Origin: an uncultured Eggerthellaceae bacterium
GTDB lineage: Bacteria; Actinomycetota; Coriobacteriia; Coriobacteriales; Eggerthellaceae
DNA length: 40,957 bases
Assembly (NCBI GenBank): GCA_910584145.1
Contig: CAJTXX010000017.1
Coordinates: 1-40,957, forward strand
Direction: 5' to 3'
Below, piece after piece: positions 23,475 to 32,513 of the stretch (position 1 is the first letter of the stretch; each line of letters begins with the position of its first letter). The notes below the pieces were generated by a model, which made no database searches, was not told where the DNA came from, and worked only from the letters and a program-made list of their open reading frames with translations. A program made the translations under genes and the position numbers.

Positions 23475-24097
23475 GGGCCCGCTCCTCTCTCCTTATCGCG
23501 GCGCCCGTCCGGGCGCTCTTTGTGCATCCCCAGCACGCCGCGGCGCTCGAGGCAGCGGCGCAGCTCGTGCGCGATGGCCCCGACGCTGCGATGTGCGGTG
23601 TCGATGGATGCATCGCCGGCGGCCTCGTAGAGCGGCATGCGCTCGGCGAGCCGCTCGCGCGCGGCAGCGAGGTCTTGGAACAGCGGCCGCGACGAGGTAT
23701 CGCTGATGCGCGATGCTGCTTCATCGGCATCGACGCGCAGGTGCACCACGATGCCGCTCGCCTTCATGATATCCACGTTCTCCGGCGTGACGACCACGCC
23801 GCCCCCGCACGACACCAGCATGGGCTCATCCATGCCCGCGATGGCGCGCAGCGCTTGTGTCTCGATGCTGCGGAAGCCCGCTTCCCCGCAGGTGGCGAAT
23901 ATCTCGCTCACGGGCATGTCAGCCATGCGCTCGATATAGGAATCGAGGTCGATGGAAGCCAGGCCGCACATGCGCGAGAGGCGCCGCGACACCGTGGTCT
24001 TGCCCGCTCCCATGAAACCGATCAGGAACACATGGCGCGCGAGGTGCGCCTGGGGCGCCGCCTTCGGCCGTCCTCCTCGCCCCTCCGATGCGCCCAC
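23450..24097 (-). CDS. aroK: Shikimate kinase
   Basis: Phosphorylates shikimate with ATP, in the cytosol. The protein has 215 aa, longer than the usual ~170. The first 20 residues (Gly/Arg/Ala-rich) and a basic tail of about 30 residues are extra. The core has the P-loop GFMGAGKTT, IDLDSYIE (shikimate-binding Asp), a GFRSIE motif, SCGGGVV and a LID region around SRPLF. The start is GTG at 24097, directly touching the aroC TGA (TGAGTG), which suggests coupled translation. The tail overlaps aroB by 25 bases. A later start would lose only the nonconserved first residues and cannot be ruled out. Confidence 0.94.
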   Translation of the reverse strand: MGASEGRGGRPKAAPQAHLARHVFLIGFMGAGKTTVSRRLSRMCGLASIDLDSYIERMADMPVSEIFATCGEAGFRSIETQALRAIAGMDEPMLVSCGGGVVVTPENVDIMKASGIVVHLRVDADEAASRISDTSSRPLFQDLAAARERLAERMPLYEAAGDASIDTAHRSVGAIAHELRRCLERRGVLGMHKERPDGRRDKERGAGPCRQRASR

Positions 24098-25267
24098 TCA
24101 GCGGCCCATCGTCTTGAGCCGCTCGGCATAGCTGGCGATGTTGGCCTTGATGTCGGCCATGCAGGTGCAACCGAACGCCTGGAGGTACGCCTCGGCCACC
24201 ACGAACGCCACCTCGGCCTCGGCCACCACGGCAGCCGCCGGCACCGCGCACACATCGCTGCGCTCGCGCGACGCCTCGGCCGGCGCGAGCGTGTCGAGGT
24301 CGACCGTCTTAAGCGGGTTCATCAGCGTCGGTATCGGCTTCATGGCCGCAGACACCACGAGCGGCTGGCCGGTGGTCATGCCGCCCTCGAGGCCGCCGGC
24401 GTTGTTCCCCGTGCGAGTGAAGGCGCCCCCCTCGAGCGCGATGCCGTCGTGCACCTGCGAGCCCGGCAGCTCCGCCGCGCGGAAGCCGAGCCCGAATTCC
24501 ACGCCCTTCATGGCCGGGATGGAGAAGAGCGCCGCGCCCAGCTTCGAGGTCAGGCGCTCCGGCCCCGACGCATACGAGCCCAAGCCCGGCACCAGCCCGG
24601 TGGCCACCACGCGGAACACGCCGCCCAGGCTCTCGCCCGCGGCCTTCGCCGCGTCGATGGCGGCCTTCATGGCCTCGGTCGCAGCCGGGTCGGGGCAGCG
24701 CGTGGCAGATAGCTCGATCTCCATCTGCATCTGCGCCAGATCGAGCTGCGCCTCTACCTCGGCGGGCAGATGCGCATCCCCGATGGATGCCACGTAGCTG
24801 TAGACCTCAACGCCCACCTCAGCCAGGAATTCGCGCGCAATGCCCGCCGCCGCCACGCGCGCCGCCGTCTCGCGTGCGCTCGACCGCTCGAGGATGTTGC
24901 GGCAGTCGTCGCAGTTCGTGCGCAGCACGCCCACCAGGTCGGCATGGCCGGGCCGAGGCGTCACCTCGCGCACGAGGCCCGCAGGAGCGTTCCCGAAATG
25001 GGCCATGCGCTCGTGCCAATTCTCCCAGTCGCGGTTCTGCACGGTTATGCTGACCGGCGCGCCCGTGGTGCGGCCGAAGCGGATGCCCGCCGTCACCACC
25101 GCTTGGTCGTGCTCGATCTGCTGCCGCGCACCGCGTCCGTAGCCCGATTGGCGACGGCGCAGGTCGTGGTTGATGTTGCGTATGTCGATGGGTATCCCCG
25201 CCGGCACGCCGCTGACGATGGCCGTCAGCTCCGGGCCGTGGCTCTCCCCTGCTGTGACGTAATGCAT
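24098..25267 (-). CDS. aroC: Chorismate synthase
   Basis: Last step of the shikimate pathway: EPSP to chorismate, needing reduced FMN. The protein has 389 aa. It shows the signature GESHGPELTAIVSGVPAG, RRRQSGYGRGARQQIEHD, the conserved GVLRTNCDDCRNILERSSARETAARVAAAG and GIEGG-type glycine loops (NAGGLEGGMTTGQPL). A GCGGGGAGC site precedes the ATG. A 53-bp gap separates it from aroE and contains a possible -10 (TAGAAT at 25307-25312), so an internal promoter is possible. aroK follows without any gap. Confidence 0.97.
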   Translation of the reverse strand: MHYVTAGESHGPELTAIVSGVPAGIPIDIRNINHDLRRRQSGYGRGARQQIEHDQAVVTAGIRFGRTTGAPVSITVQNRDWENWHERMAHFGNAPAGLVREVTPRPGHADLVGVLRTNCDDCRNILERSSARETAARVAAAGIAREFLAEVGVEVYSYVASIGDAHLPAEVEAQLDLAQMQMEIELSATRCPDPAATEAMKAAIDAAKAAGESLGGVFRVVATGLVPGLGSYASGPERLTSKLGAALFSIPAMKGVEFGLGFRAAELPGSQVHDGIALEGGAFTRTGNNAGGLEGGMTTGQPLVVSAAMKPIPTLMNPLKTVDLDTLAPAEASRERSDVCAVPAAAVVAEAEVAFVVAEAYLQAFGCTCMADIKANIASYAERLKTMGR

Positions 25268-25320
25268 GCTCCCCGCTTTCAGATGCAGTCTGTTCGCGCA
25301 GAGGTTATTCTACACGTAAC

Positions 25321-26244
25321 TCAGATGTCGAAGCCCGCGGCGACGGCCGACATGGCGAATAGCTCGTCGTGCGTGAAGGGGATGCTCACCCCGTGCATGT
25401 CGCACAGGATACCCATCGTCTCCACCGCCTGGCCCACCAGCATGCCGCGGCCGTCGCATGCAGACGCGCCCGCCGCGCGTGCGGCGCTCACGAGCGCCGT
25501 CTCGCCGTGGCCGTACACCGTATCGAGCACGATCTGGCGCTCGCTCAAGAGCGCGGTGTCGAAGGGGGCAGGATCATCCGCGCCCATGCCCAGCGGCGTG
25601 GCGTCTATGACCACGTCAGCTGCGGCGATAGCGCTCGTGGAAGTGCTATAGGAGCCGAACCGGAACTCGGTATCGGCGTAGGCATCGGCGAAGGCCACCC
25701 GGCCTGCAGGAGCGCCCGGCAGGGTTATCGCCGTGGAGAGCAGCTCCCGGTAGGCGTCGAGGTACGCATTCACCACCGCCTGCGAGCGCTCGCGCTCGCG
25801 GCTGAGCATGACCACCGAAGCGCACCCGGCCTGCGCGCACTCGTGCATGATGGATACCGCCGTAGGACCCGTGCCGCAGAGCGCCACCGCCGCCCCCGCG
25901 AAGGAGGCTCCCGTGCGCTCCAGGTACCGCACGCAACCCTGACCGTCCACGTTATAGGCGAGCAGCACGCCGTCCTTCACCGCGAGCACGTTCGCCCCAC
26001 CGGCGAGCTTGGCCGTGGCCGCAGCCGCATCAGCCATCGCCAGCGCCAGCGGCTTGTACGGCGTGGTCACATTCAGCGACAGGTAATCGCGCTCGGAGAT
26101 GAACGCGCGCGCCGCGCCCTCGTCGGCCAGATCCTTGGAACCATATTCCCACGGAAGGCCCAGCTCCGGGTACACCGCATTGTAGATGGCCGGCGACTTG
26201 GAGTGCGCCACCGGATGCCCCAGTATGTAGAGATGCTCGGTCAT
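25321..26244 (-). CDS. aroE: Shikimate dehydrogenase
   Basis: NADPH-dependent reduction of 3-dehydroshikimate to shikimate. The protein has 307 aa, a little long for the family. The start YILGHPVAHSKSPAIYNAVY is the shikimate-binding hallmark; the catalytic Lys lies in LNVTTPYK and the Asp in NVDGQG. The nucleotide loop reads CGTGPTAVS instead of the usual GAGGA, but the position is correct; VIDATPLGM matches the family. I chose the ATG at 26244. An alternative ATG at 26262 overlaps the mltG stop as TGATG and would add MGAEHR; coupling makes it plausible. Confidence 0.9.
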   Translation of the reverse strand: MTEHLYILGHPVAHSKSPAIYNAVYPELGLPWEYGSKDLADEGAARAFISERDYLSLNVTTPYKPLALAMADAAAATAKLAGGANVLAVKDGVLLAYNVDGQGCVRYLERTGASFAGAAVALCGTGPTAVSIMHECAQAGCASVVMLSRERERSQAVVNAYLDAYRELLSTAITLPGAPAGRVAFADAYADTEFRFGSYSTSTSAIAAADVVIDATPLGMGADDPAPFDTALLSERQIVLDTVYGHGETALVSAARAAGASACDGRGMLVGQAVETMGILCDMHGVSIPFTHDELFAMSAVAAGFDI

Positions 26245-26261
26245 GCGATGCTCGGCGCCCA

Positions 26262-27380
26262 TCAGCTGTAGGTCTGCTGATGGTCTTCGTAGGTGACGCT
26301 GAACGTGTAGCCGTTCTCGTCGAAGTAGAAGTACATGTAGTCGGTCTGCTCGGGCGCGCACACCGCTTGCAGCGCCGCCAGCGACGGGTTGCAGATGGGC
26401 GTGGGCGGCAGGCCCGGGTTCGTATAGGTGCTGAACGGCGTGTCGGCGTGCACTTCCTCAGCCGTGGGGTCGTGGCCGACCTCGTAGGCGGTGGTGGCAT
26501 CCGATTCCAGATAGGGGCGCTCGGAGGCTAGGCGGTTGTAGAACACCGAGGCCACCGTGGCGCGGTTATCGGCCGTCGCCTCTTTCTCCACGATGGAGGC
26601 GAGTATGAGCGCCTGGTAGCGATTCAGCCCCTGCGATTCCGGATATGCCCAATCGAGCCCGGCCGTGTCGGTCTGGTACTGTGCGAGCATCATGCGCACG
26701 AGCGCCGCAGCATCGTCAGCCGCGGTGATGGTGTAGGTCTTGGGGAACAGGAAGCCCTCGAGCGAGTTGTCGCCGGCCTCAGCCACGAACGGGAACTCCT
26801 CGGCATACCAGCTCGCCTGGCGCGATGCCTCCAGGAACTGCTCGCGCCCGATACGGCCGTCAGTGGCGTCATCGACGGCCTGCGCGATGGCTTCGCGCGT
26901 GTAGCCCTCGGGGATGGTGAGCGAGATGCCGGTAGCCTGCGGCCCGACGATGAGCGCGCTCAGGATATCAGCCATCGGGGTCTTGCCGTTGAACGAGTAG
27001 CTGCCCGGTATGATGACCGCGGCATGCCCTTCGCGCTGGACGAAGTCGGAGAAGACGCCGGCGTCGCCCACGAGCCCCGCAGCCTCGAGCGCTGCGGCCA
27101 CATCGGCGAGCGTGTCGCCTTGATCGACCGTGATGATGGCCTGCTCGTCGGCCGGCAGGCTGCCCTCGGCCTTGGGCTGGCAGCCCACGATGACGAACGC
27201 CACCGCCACCGCCACCACGACGATGATGGCCGCCACCACGATGTAGGGCGCCCGCGAGCGCTTGGGCTGTATGGCGCTGGTGTCGTAGGTCTTGAATTCC
27301 TGCCGGGCGCGCGCGTGCGCGGTGCGAGCAGCGCGGCTGTTCTTCGATGATATGGGAACCTGCTTCTGGCGGAGAGGCAT
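26262..27380 (-). CDS. mltG: Endolytic murein transglycosylase MltG
   Basis: Membrane-anchored enzyme, 372 aa, that cuts growing glycan strands outside the membrane and sets chain length. Residues 1-45 are cytoplasmic and basic, with one transmembrane helix at about 46-66 (IVVAAIIVVVAVAVAFVIVG). A LysM-like region (about 80-130) follows, then the YceG domain with LEGFLFPKTY, ILASIVEKEA (catalytic Glu), YNRL and NPGLPPTPICNPSLAALQA. Length and motifs fit the family. The gene lies 3 bases after ruvX, in the order alaS-ruvX-mltG-aroE that actinobacteria conserve. Confidence 0.95.
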   Translation of the reverse strand: MPLRQKQVPISSKNSRAARTAHARARQEFKTYDTSAIQPKRSRAPYIVVAAIIVVVAVAVAFVIVGCQPKAEGSLPADEQAIITVDQGDTLADVAAALEAAGLVGDAGVFSDFVQREGHAAVIIPGSYSFNGKTPMADILSALIVGPQATGISLTIPEGYTREAIAQAVDDATDGRIGREQFLEASRQASWYAEEFPFVAEAGDNSLEGFLFPKTYTITAADDAAALVRMMLAQYQTDTAGLDWAYPESQGLNRYQALILASIVEKEATADNRATVASVFYNRLASERPYLESDATTAYEVGHDPTAEEVHADTPFSTYTNPGLPPTPICNPSLAALQAVCAPEQTDYMYFYFDENGYTFSVTYEDHQQTYS

Positions 27381-27383
27381 ATG

Positions 27384-27809
27384 CTACCTTTCTTGCTGCG
27401 TTTCATGCGAATCCAGCCAAGACTGTAGGAACAGGCTCGCTGCGATCATGTCGATTTTACCGCGCATCGACGCTTCATCATAGCCCGAATCGCGCAAACT
27501 GCGCTTCGCCTCTGCGGAGCTCAGGCGCTCGTCGGCGAATTCCAAGGGCAGGCCACATGCCGAGGCGATGCGCTCGGCGGCCTCGGCGATGCGCTGCGCC
27601 TGCGGCCCGCGCTCGCCCGAGAGCGTGAGGGGCAGGCCGCATACGAGGAGCTCCGGCTCCCAGTCGTCCAGCACGCGCCGCCAGCTCTTCGCGCCGCTCG
27701 CCACCTCGGCAGCGGGCAGCACGCACAGCGGGCTCGCCACGCGCATGGCCGGGTCGCTTATGGCCACGCCCACGCGCTTCTCCCCTATGTCGAGGGCCAT
27801 CGCCCGCAA
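27384..27809 (-). CDS. ruvX: Putative Holliday junction resolvase / pre-16S rRNA nuclease YqgF
   Basis: RNase H-fold protein of 141 aa; family members process the 5' end of 16S rRNA or act on DNA junctions. It begins MRAMALDIGEKRVGVAISD, matching the family start MR-x-x-GLDxGxKxxGVA. I therefore use the TTG at 27809, 3 bases after the alaS stop; the ATG at 27800 would trim three residues. The other acidic residues are in LLVCGLPLTLSG and FADERLSS. SMRGKIDMIAASLFLQSWLD is the C-terminal helix with the last conserved Asp. Its position between alaS and mltG is conserved. Confidence 0.92.
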   Translation of the reverse strand: MRAMALDIGEKRVGVAISDPAMRVASPLCVLPAAEVASGAKSWRRVLDDWEPELLVCGLPLTLSGERGPQAQRIAEAAERIASACGLPLEFADERLSSAEAKRSLRDSGYDEASMRGKIDMIAASLFLQSWLDSHETQQER

Positions 27810-27812
27810 GCG

Positions 27813-30449
27813 CTACAGCACCATGTCGCGCGCTATCGCGAGCGCATCGTCGATGCCAGCGGGGTTCTTGCCGCCTGCCTGCGCCATGGCCGCCTTGCCG
27901 CCGCCACCGCCGCCGATGGCCGGGCCCATCGCCTTGATGAGCTGCGCCGCGTCGAAGCCGGCAGCCACCGCTTCGTCGGTGCCCGCAGCCATCAGCATGG
28001 CCTTGCCGTCCTTCTCGCCCGCGATGACGATAGCGCCGGGCTGCTCCATGCGAGCGCGCACGACATCCCACAGATGACGCTGCCCGCCCGACTCCACCGC
28101 CGGCGCCTTCGCGATGATGACCGGATAGCCCGCTGGGGCCATCTGCACCAGCGAGAGCAGCTCGTTGATGCCGTCGTCGGAGACGGCTTCCTTGCCGCGC
28201 TTGGCCGCCTGCTGGAGCTCCTTGAAGCTCTTCAGGTTCGAGGCCGTCCGCTCGCTCACATCGAACAGCGGAACCTTCAGCTCGGCAGCCGTCTCGCGCA
28301 GCTCGGCCTCTATCCGGTTCACGTGCGCCAGAGCGCCGAAGCTGGTGACAGCCTCAATGCGGCGCGTGTTCGCGCCCACGCTCGACTCGCCGGTTATCTT
28401 CAAGAAGCCGATCTCGGCGGTGTTGGACACATGGCAGCCGCCGCACAGCTCGCTCGAGAAATCGCCCGCGGCCACCACGCGCACATCGGCATCGTACTTC
28501 TCGCCGAACAGCGCGGTCACGCCCTCGGCGCGCGCCTCGTCGAGCGTCGTCTCGTAGGTGCTGATGGGGATGGCGCGCATGATCTCGTTATTCGCAACGC
28601 GCTCGACCTCGGCTATCTGCTCGGGTGTGAGCGCCTCGAAATGCGTGAAGTCGAAGCGCAGCCGCTCCGGCCCCACATAGGAGCCCGCCTGCCGCACGTG
28701 ATCGCCTAGCACGCGGCGCAGCGCGGCATGCAAGATGTGCGTGCCGGTGTGGTTGCGCGCCACGCTCGCCCGGCGCATGCCGTCGAGCACGGCCACCACC
28801 GCGTCCCCTGCGCGCACCGCGCCGCCGCGCACGCGCACTTTGTGCGCATGCAGGCCCTTCTCGGGCGCGGTCGTGTCGAGCACGTCGGCTGCAGCCTCGC
28901 CATCCTCGATGATGCCGGTGTCGCCCACCTCGCCGCCCATCTCGGCGTAGAACACGGTGCGGTCGAGCACGATGACGCCCTCGTCGCCATCTTCTAAGGC
29001 CTCCACGCGCTCGCCATCCTTCACCAATGCCGTGATGGTAGCCTCCGCCGAAGCCTGCTCGTAGCCGACGAACGCAGTGGGCCCGAGCTCGCGCAGCAGG
29101 TCGGCGTACACGCCGCCGTAGGTCGACCAAGCAGCCTCGGCGTCCTTGGCGCCAGCGCTGCGGGCGCGCTCGCGCTGGGCAGCCATCTCGGCGTCGAAGG
29201 CATCCATGTCGACCACGATGCCGCGCTCGGCCGCTATCTCGCTCGTTATCTCCACGGGGAAGCCGTAGGTGTCATGCAGCACGAAGGCCGTCTGGCCGGG
29301 GAGCATATCGCCCTCAAGGCCCCGCAGCGCTTCTTCCAGATACGCCTGCCCGTGATCGAGCGTGGCACCGAAGCGCTCCTCCTCGGCCATGATGAGCTTG
29401 CGCTCCAGCTCGCGGTTCTCCACGATCTCGGGGTACACGTCGCCCATCAGGCGCACGATCTCGTCCACGTATTCGTTCAGGAACAAGCCCTCGATGCCGA
29501 TGAGATGCGCCTTCATGATGGCGCGGCGCAGCAGGCGGCGCAGCACGTAGCCGCGGCCCTCGTTCGAGGGCAGGATGCCATCGGCGATCATGAACGTGAC
29601 CGCACGGCTGTGGTCGGCGATGATGCGCAGCGCCAGGTCGGTCGCCGCATCGTCGCCGTAGCTCACGCCGGCTAGGCGCTCGCCCACCGCCACCAGGCTG
29701 CGCAGCACGTCCGTCTCGTAGTTGCTCTGCACGCCCTGCATGATGGCGGCGATGCGCTCAAGGCCCATGCCGGTGTCGATGTTCTTCTTCGGCAGCTCCT
29801 TGAAGCTGCCATCCTCCTGGCCGTCGAACTGCGTGAACACGCAGTTCCAGTACTCGAGGAAGCGATCGCAGTCGCAGCCGGGAGCGCAGTCGGGGCTGCC
29901 ACAGCCGAACGCGGGGCCCTGGTCGTAGTACAGCTCAGAGCAGGGGCCGCACGGACCGGTGGGGCCGGCGCGCCAGAAGTTGTCATCCTCGCCCAGACGC
30001 GAGATATGGTCGTCGGCAACGCCCAGGTCCTTCCAGATCTGGATCGTCTCGTCGTCATCCTCGAACACGGTGAAGTAGAGCTTCTCCATCGGCAGGCCCA
30101 GCACGTTCACGCTGAAATCGAGCGCCATCGCGCACATCTCATGCTTGAAGTACTTCCCGAAGCTGAAGTTGCCGAGCATCTCGAAGAAGCTCAAGTGGCG
30201 GCCCGTGGTGCCGATGATGTCGATATCGTTGGTGCGCACGCACTTCTGCACCGTGGTGGTGCCCACATAGGGCTCTTCCAGCTGCTTCTGCTGGAGGAAG
30301 TAGGGCTTGAACTGCACCATGCCCGCGCTGGTCAGCAGAAGGGAGGGATCGTCGGGCACGAGCGAGGATGAGGGCATGCGCTTGTTGCCCTTCTTCTCGA
30401 AGTAGTCAAGATAGGCTTCGCGTATCTGCGCGGTTGTCATGTATTCCAT
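27813..30449 (-). CDS. alaS: Alanyl-tRNA synthetase
   Basis: Charges tRNA-Ala in the cytosol. The protein has 878 aa. The class II catalytic core has SSSLVPDDPSLLLTSAGM, GTTGRHLSFFEMLGNFSFG and WRAGPTGPCGPCSELY, with an extra cysteine-rich insertion (FGCGSPDCAPGCDCDR). The editing domain has HTGTHILHAALR and the CGGCHVSNT zinc site. The C-terminal Gly-rich stretch GPAIGGGGGGKAAMAQAGG belongs to the DHHA1 domain. The ATG at 30449 is preferred: the earlier in-frame ATG at 30488 lies inside the -10 box at 30487-30492. Transcribed as the head of alaS-ruvX-mltG, possibly together with the genes before it. Confidence 0.97.
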   Translation of the reverse strand: MEYMTTAQIREAYLDYFEKKGNKRMPSSSLVPDDPSLLLTSAGMVQFKPYFLQQKQLEEPYVGTTTVQKCVRTNDIDIIGTTGRHLSFFEMLGNFSFGKYFKHEMCAMALDFSVNVLGLPMEKLYFTVFEDDDETIQIWKDLGVADDHISRLGEDDNFWRAGPTGPCGPCSELYYDQGPAFGCGSPDCAPGCDCDRFLEYWNCVFTQFDGQEDGSFKELPKKNIDTGMGLERIAAIMQGVQSNYETDVLRSLVAVGERLAGVSYGDDAATDLALRIIADHSRAVTFMIADGILPSNEGRGYVLRRLLRRAIMKAHLIGIEGLFLNEYVDEIVRLMGDVYPEIVENRELERKLIMAEEERFGATLDHGQAYLEEALRGLEGDMLPGQTAFVLHDTYGFPVEITSEIAAERGIVVDMDAFDAEMAAQRERARSAGAKDAEAAWSTYGGVYADLLRELGPTAFVGYEQASAEATITALVKDGERVEALEDGDEGVIVLDRTVFYAEMGGEVGDTGIIEDGEAAADVLDTTAPEKGLHAHKVRVRGGAVRAGDAVVAVLDGMRRASVARNHTGTHILHAALRRVLGDHVRQAGSYVGPERLRFDFTHFEALTPEQIAEVERVANNEIMRAIPISTYETTLDEARAEGVTALFGEKYDADVRVVAAGDFSSELCGGCHVSNTAEIGFLKITGESSVGANTRRIEAVTSFGALAHVNRIEAELRETAAELKVPLFDVSERTASNLKSFKELQQAAKRGKEAVSDDGINELLSLVQMAPAGYPVIIAKAPAVESGGQRHLWDVVRARMEQPGAIVIAGEKDGKAMLMAAGTDEAVAAGFDAAQLIKAMGPAIGGGGGGKAAMAQAGGKNPAGIDDALAIARDMVL

Positions 30450-30486
30450 GTGCGGTCTTCCGTCGTCGGCGTATGCGTCAGGCAGC

Positions 30487-30492
30487 ATTATA
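30487..30492 (-). promoter_or_regulatory. -10 element upstream of alaS
   Basis: Perfect TATAAT on the minus strand, about 38 bases before the chosen alaS ATG; the -35 at 17 bases is poor (CTTCCC). I saw no T-box-like specifier or antiterminator in this 96-bp gap. Confidence 0.45.
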
Positions 30493-30513
30493 TCGCCCGC
30501 GCAGGCCGAGGGA

Positions 30514-30536
30514 AGGCGCGGCGGCGCATCGCGCCT
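30514..30536 (-). terminator. Hairpin after the AI-2E transporter gene
   Basis: Stem AGGCGCG (30514-30520) / CGCGCCT (30530-30536), 9-nt GC-rich loop, between the AI-2E transporter stop and the alaS promoter. There is no U-tract, so read-through into alaS is likely. Confidence 0.35.
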
Positions 30537-30545
30537 CGAATGGGG

Positions 30546-31898
30546 CTACGAGCGCCGGCCTTTGTGGAGGAACGCGCGCACCTTGGCCCGGAAGCTGTCC
30601 TTCTCCTCGTCGTAGGGCCGCCCTGAGGTGGCGTCGTTGAGCGGGTGCGCCTCGCCGTCGGCATGGTGCGGCACCCCCTTGAAGAACACCCCGTCGGCCG
30701 ATACCGCCTGGCGCCCCGTGCGCTTCTCGAAGTAGTACACGAAGCACGCCTTCATGACCGCCATCGCGGGGATGGCGAGCAGCATGCCCACGAGCGACCC
30801 GAGCAGGCCGTTCATAGCGCCGCCGATGGCCGAGCCGAGCATCATGGCGATGAGCGTGAGAGCCGGGTGCACATCGACCGAGCTCGACATGATCTTGGGG
30901 CTGACGAAGGTGTAGACGAACCACTGGATGATGACCAACCCCGCGATGGCGATCACCGCCGTGAGGGGGCTGACGAAGATGGCCGGCACCGCCGCGATGA
31001 CGCCGCCGATCCACGGGCCGATGATGGGGATGATGTTCATGACGCCCGTGATGACGCCCAGCGCCGGCGCATTCGGGATGCCCAGCACCGCGAACAGGAT
31101 GCCGCACGCCACGCCGATGAGCAGGCACTGCACGAGCATCCCCTTCAAGTAGCCGCCGATGATGCGGGTGAACGTGATGTGCAGGAACTCCGCATCGTCG
31201 TAGTACTTCGGGTTGATGAGGCGGCGGAACTCGCGCTTGATGGCCGGCAGCTCCATCAGTATCCAGAACGCGATGACCATGGCGAAGCCGATGGCCATGA
31301 CCGCATTGGCCACCGAGGCGCTCACATCGACCACCGTATTGGCCGCGCCCGATGCCATCGAGGATGCCCAGCTGGATATCGAGGCGCCCGCGCTGTCGAC
31401 CATGTTCTTCACCGTGTCGTTCTCGAACCAGGAGGAATAGCGCCCGTAGAAGTCGTTCGCCCATGTCATCAGGTCGGAGACGTAGCCGGGCACGCTCTCT
31501 ATGAGGTTGGCGAATTGGGTGTTCAAGCCGAAGATCGGCGAGAACATCAGGAAGGCCATGGCTGCGAGCACTGCGAACATGACCACGTAGGCCAGGCCCG
31601 TCGCCAGACCGCGGTTCATGCCCCGGTCGGCGAAGCCGTTCACGATGCCGCGCAGGCAGAAGATGAACACGAGGGTCCAGATGAGCATGCTGACCGGCAG
31701 CGACAGCACATTGAGCAGATAGATGCCCACGCCCACCAAGATGACCGCCCCGATGGCGGTCCATACCCCGAAGAACCATCGGCGGGCGCGCGCAGAGGGC
31801 GCACCGGCGGGTGATGCAGCAGCAGGCGGGCTCACCGCCCGCCCGCTTGCCTGCGCGCTATCGGTGCGGCTGGGTGCCGCGGCGCCGTCCTGGCTCAT
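30546..31898 (-). CDS. AI-2E family transporter (PF01594-type membrane protein)
   Basis: Polytopic membrane protein of 450 aa. Residues 1-40 are an Ala/Pro/Ser-rich cytoplasmic tail. A pair of helices (42-85) follows, then a periplasm-facing loop (about 125-180), then the conserved core ITFTRIIGGYLKGMLVQCLLIGV, GVITGVMNIIPIIGPWIGG and VVIQWF-type segments with the PxxGPxIG motif. Family members have been linked to autoinducer-2 export, Na+/H+ exchange and efflux, so the substrate cannot be named. The ATG overlaps the DUF948-like gene stop by 4 bases (31895-31898). Confidence 0.9.
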   Translation of the reverse strand: MSQDGAAAPSRTDSAQASGRAVSPPAAASPAGAPSARARRWFFGVWTAIGAVILVGVGIYLLNVLSLPVSMLIWTLVFIFCLRGIVNGFADRGMNRGLATGLAYVVMFAVLAAMAFLMFSPIFGLNTQFANLIESVPGYVSDLMTWANDFYGRYSSWFENDTVKNMVDSAGASISSWASSMASGAANTVVDVSASVANAVMAIGFAMVIAFWILMELPAIKREFRRLINPKYYDDAEFLHITFTRIIGGYLKGMLVQCLLIGVACGILFAVLGIPNAPALGVITGVMNIIPIIGPWIGGVIAAVPAIFVSPLTAVIAIAGLVIIQWFVYTFVSPKIMSSSVDVHPALTLIAMMLGSAIGGAMNGLLGSLVGMLLAIPAMAVMKACFVYYFEKRTGRQAVSADGVFFKGVPHHADGEAHPLNDATSGRPYDEEKDSFRAKVRAFLHKGRRS

Positions 31899-32398
31899 AT
31901 GCGGCTGCCCGTCGCTGCGGCGCCATCGGTCGGAAGGTCGCTGTCGATGCTGCCCAGCACGGCGTCATCGACGCTCTCGCGCGCCTTCGCCTCGCCCATC
32001 TCCTTCGAGATGTCGGAAGCGTGCTTCGGCGCGAGCTTGTCGCGCACCTTCTTCGTCAGAGAGTTCACCAGATCGAGCGGGGCGCTCGTCACGTTGTCGA
32101 CCGCGTTGACGGTCTTCGATGCCGTGTCGGTTATGCTGCCGACATCCTGGAGGATGTCATCGACGCGCAGCATCTCGAGGTTGACAGCATCGACGGTGAG
32201 CGAGACGCGCTCCATCAGGGGCTTCGCCTCCTCGGTCAGCTGCTGCACGTTCGACAGCGTCGGCTCCAGCTGCGCCTGCATCTCATCGACGGTGCCGCGC
32301 GCCTTACGGATGGTAAGGGCCAGCTCCACGACGAACCAGACGAGCGCCACACCGACGACGATGTAGACGATCAGCAGGATCATATTCACGACGTCCAT
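31895..32398 (-). CDS. DUF948-like membrane protein with coiled coil
   Basis: Protein of 167 aa. An N-terminal transmembrane helix (residues 5-28, ILLIVYIVVGVALVWFVVEL) is followed by a long cytoplasmic helix rich in Val, Thr, Asp and Leu with heptad-like spacing (about 30-115). A charged tail follows. The pattern resembles DUF948/YtxG-type proteins, which have no firm function. An AAGGAGG site lies 7 bases before the ATG. It is translationally linked to the AI-2E transporter by a 4-base overlap, so the pair probably works at the membrane. The 115-bp gap upstream holds a weak TAGAAT and a small ATCCC/GGGAT hairpin. Confidence 0.82.
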   Translation of the reverse strand: MDVVNMILLIVYIVVGVALVWFVVELALTIRKARGTVDEMQAQLEPTLSNVQQLTEEAKPLMERVSLTVDAVNLEMLRVDDILQDVGSITDTASKTVNAVDNVTSAPLDLVNSLTKKVRDKLAPKHASDISKEMGEAKARESVDDAVLGSIDSDLPTDGAAATGSRI

Positions 32399-32513
32399 CT
32401 CTCAGCCTCCTTCGCATGGGGGACATATCCATGCCATTCTATCCCCGCATCTGGGATTGTACTGGGTTATCCATCCGCAGGTTGAGATGCCGTAAAGAAT
32501 ACGATGCGAAAGG

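Noticed and set aside
30450..30545. T-box or tRNA-responsive leader before alaS
   Set aside because: The gap is under 100 bp, with no T-box consensus or terminator/antiterminator pair, and it holds its own TATAAT.
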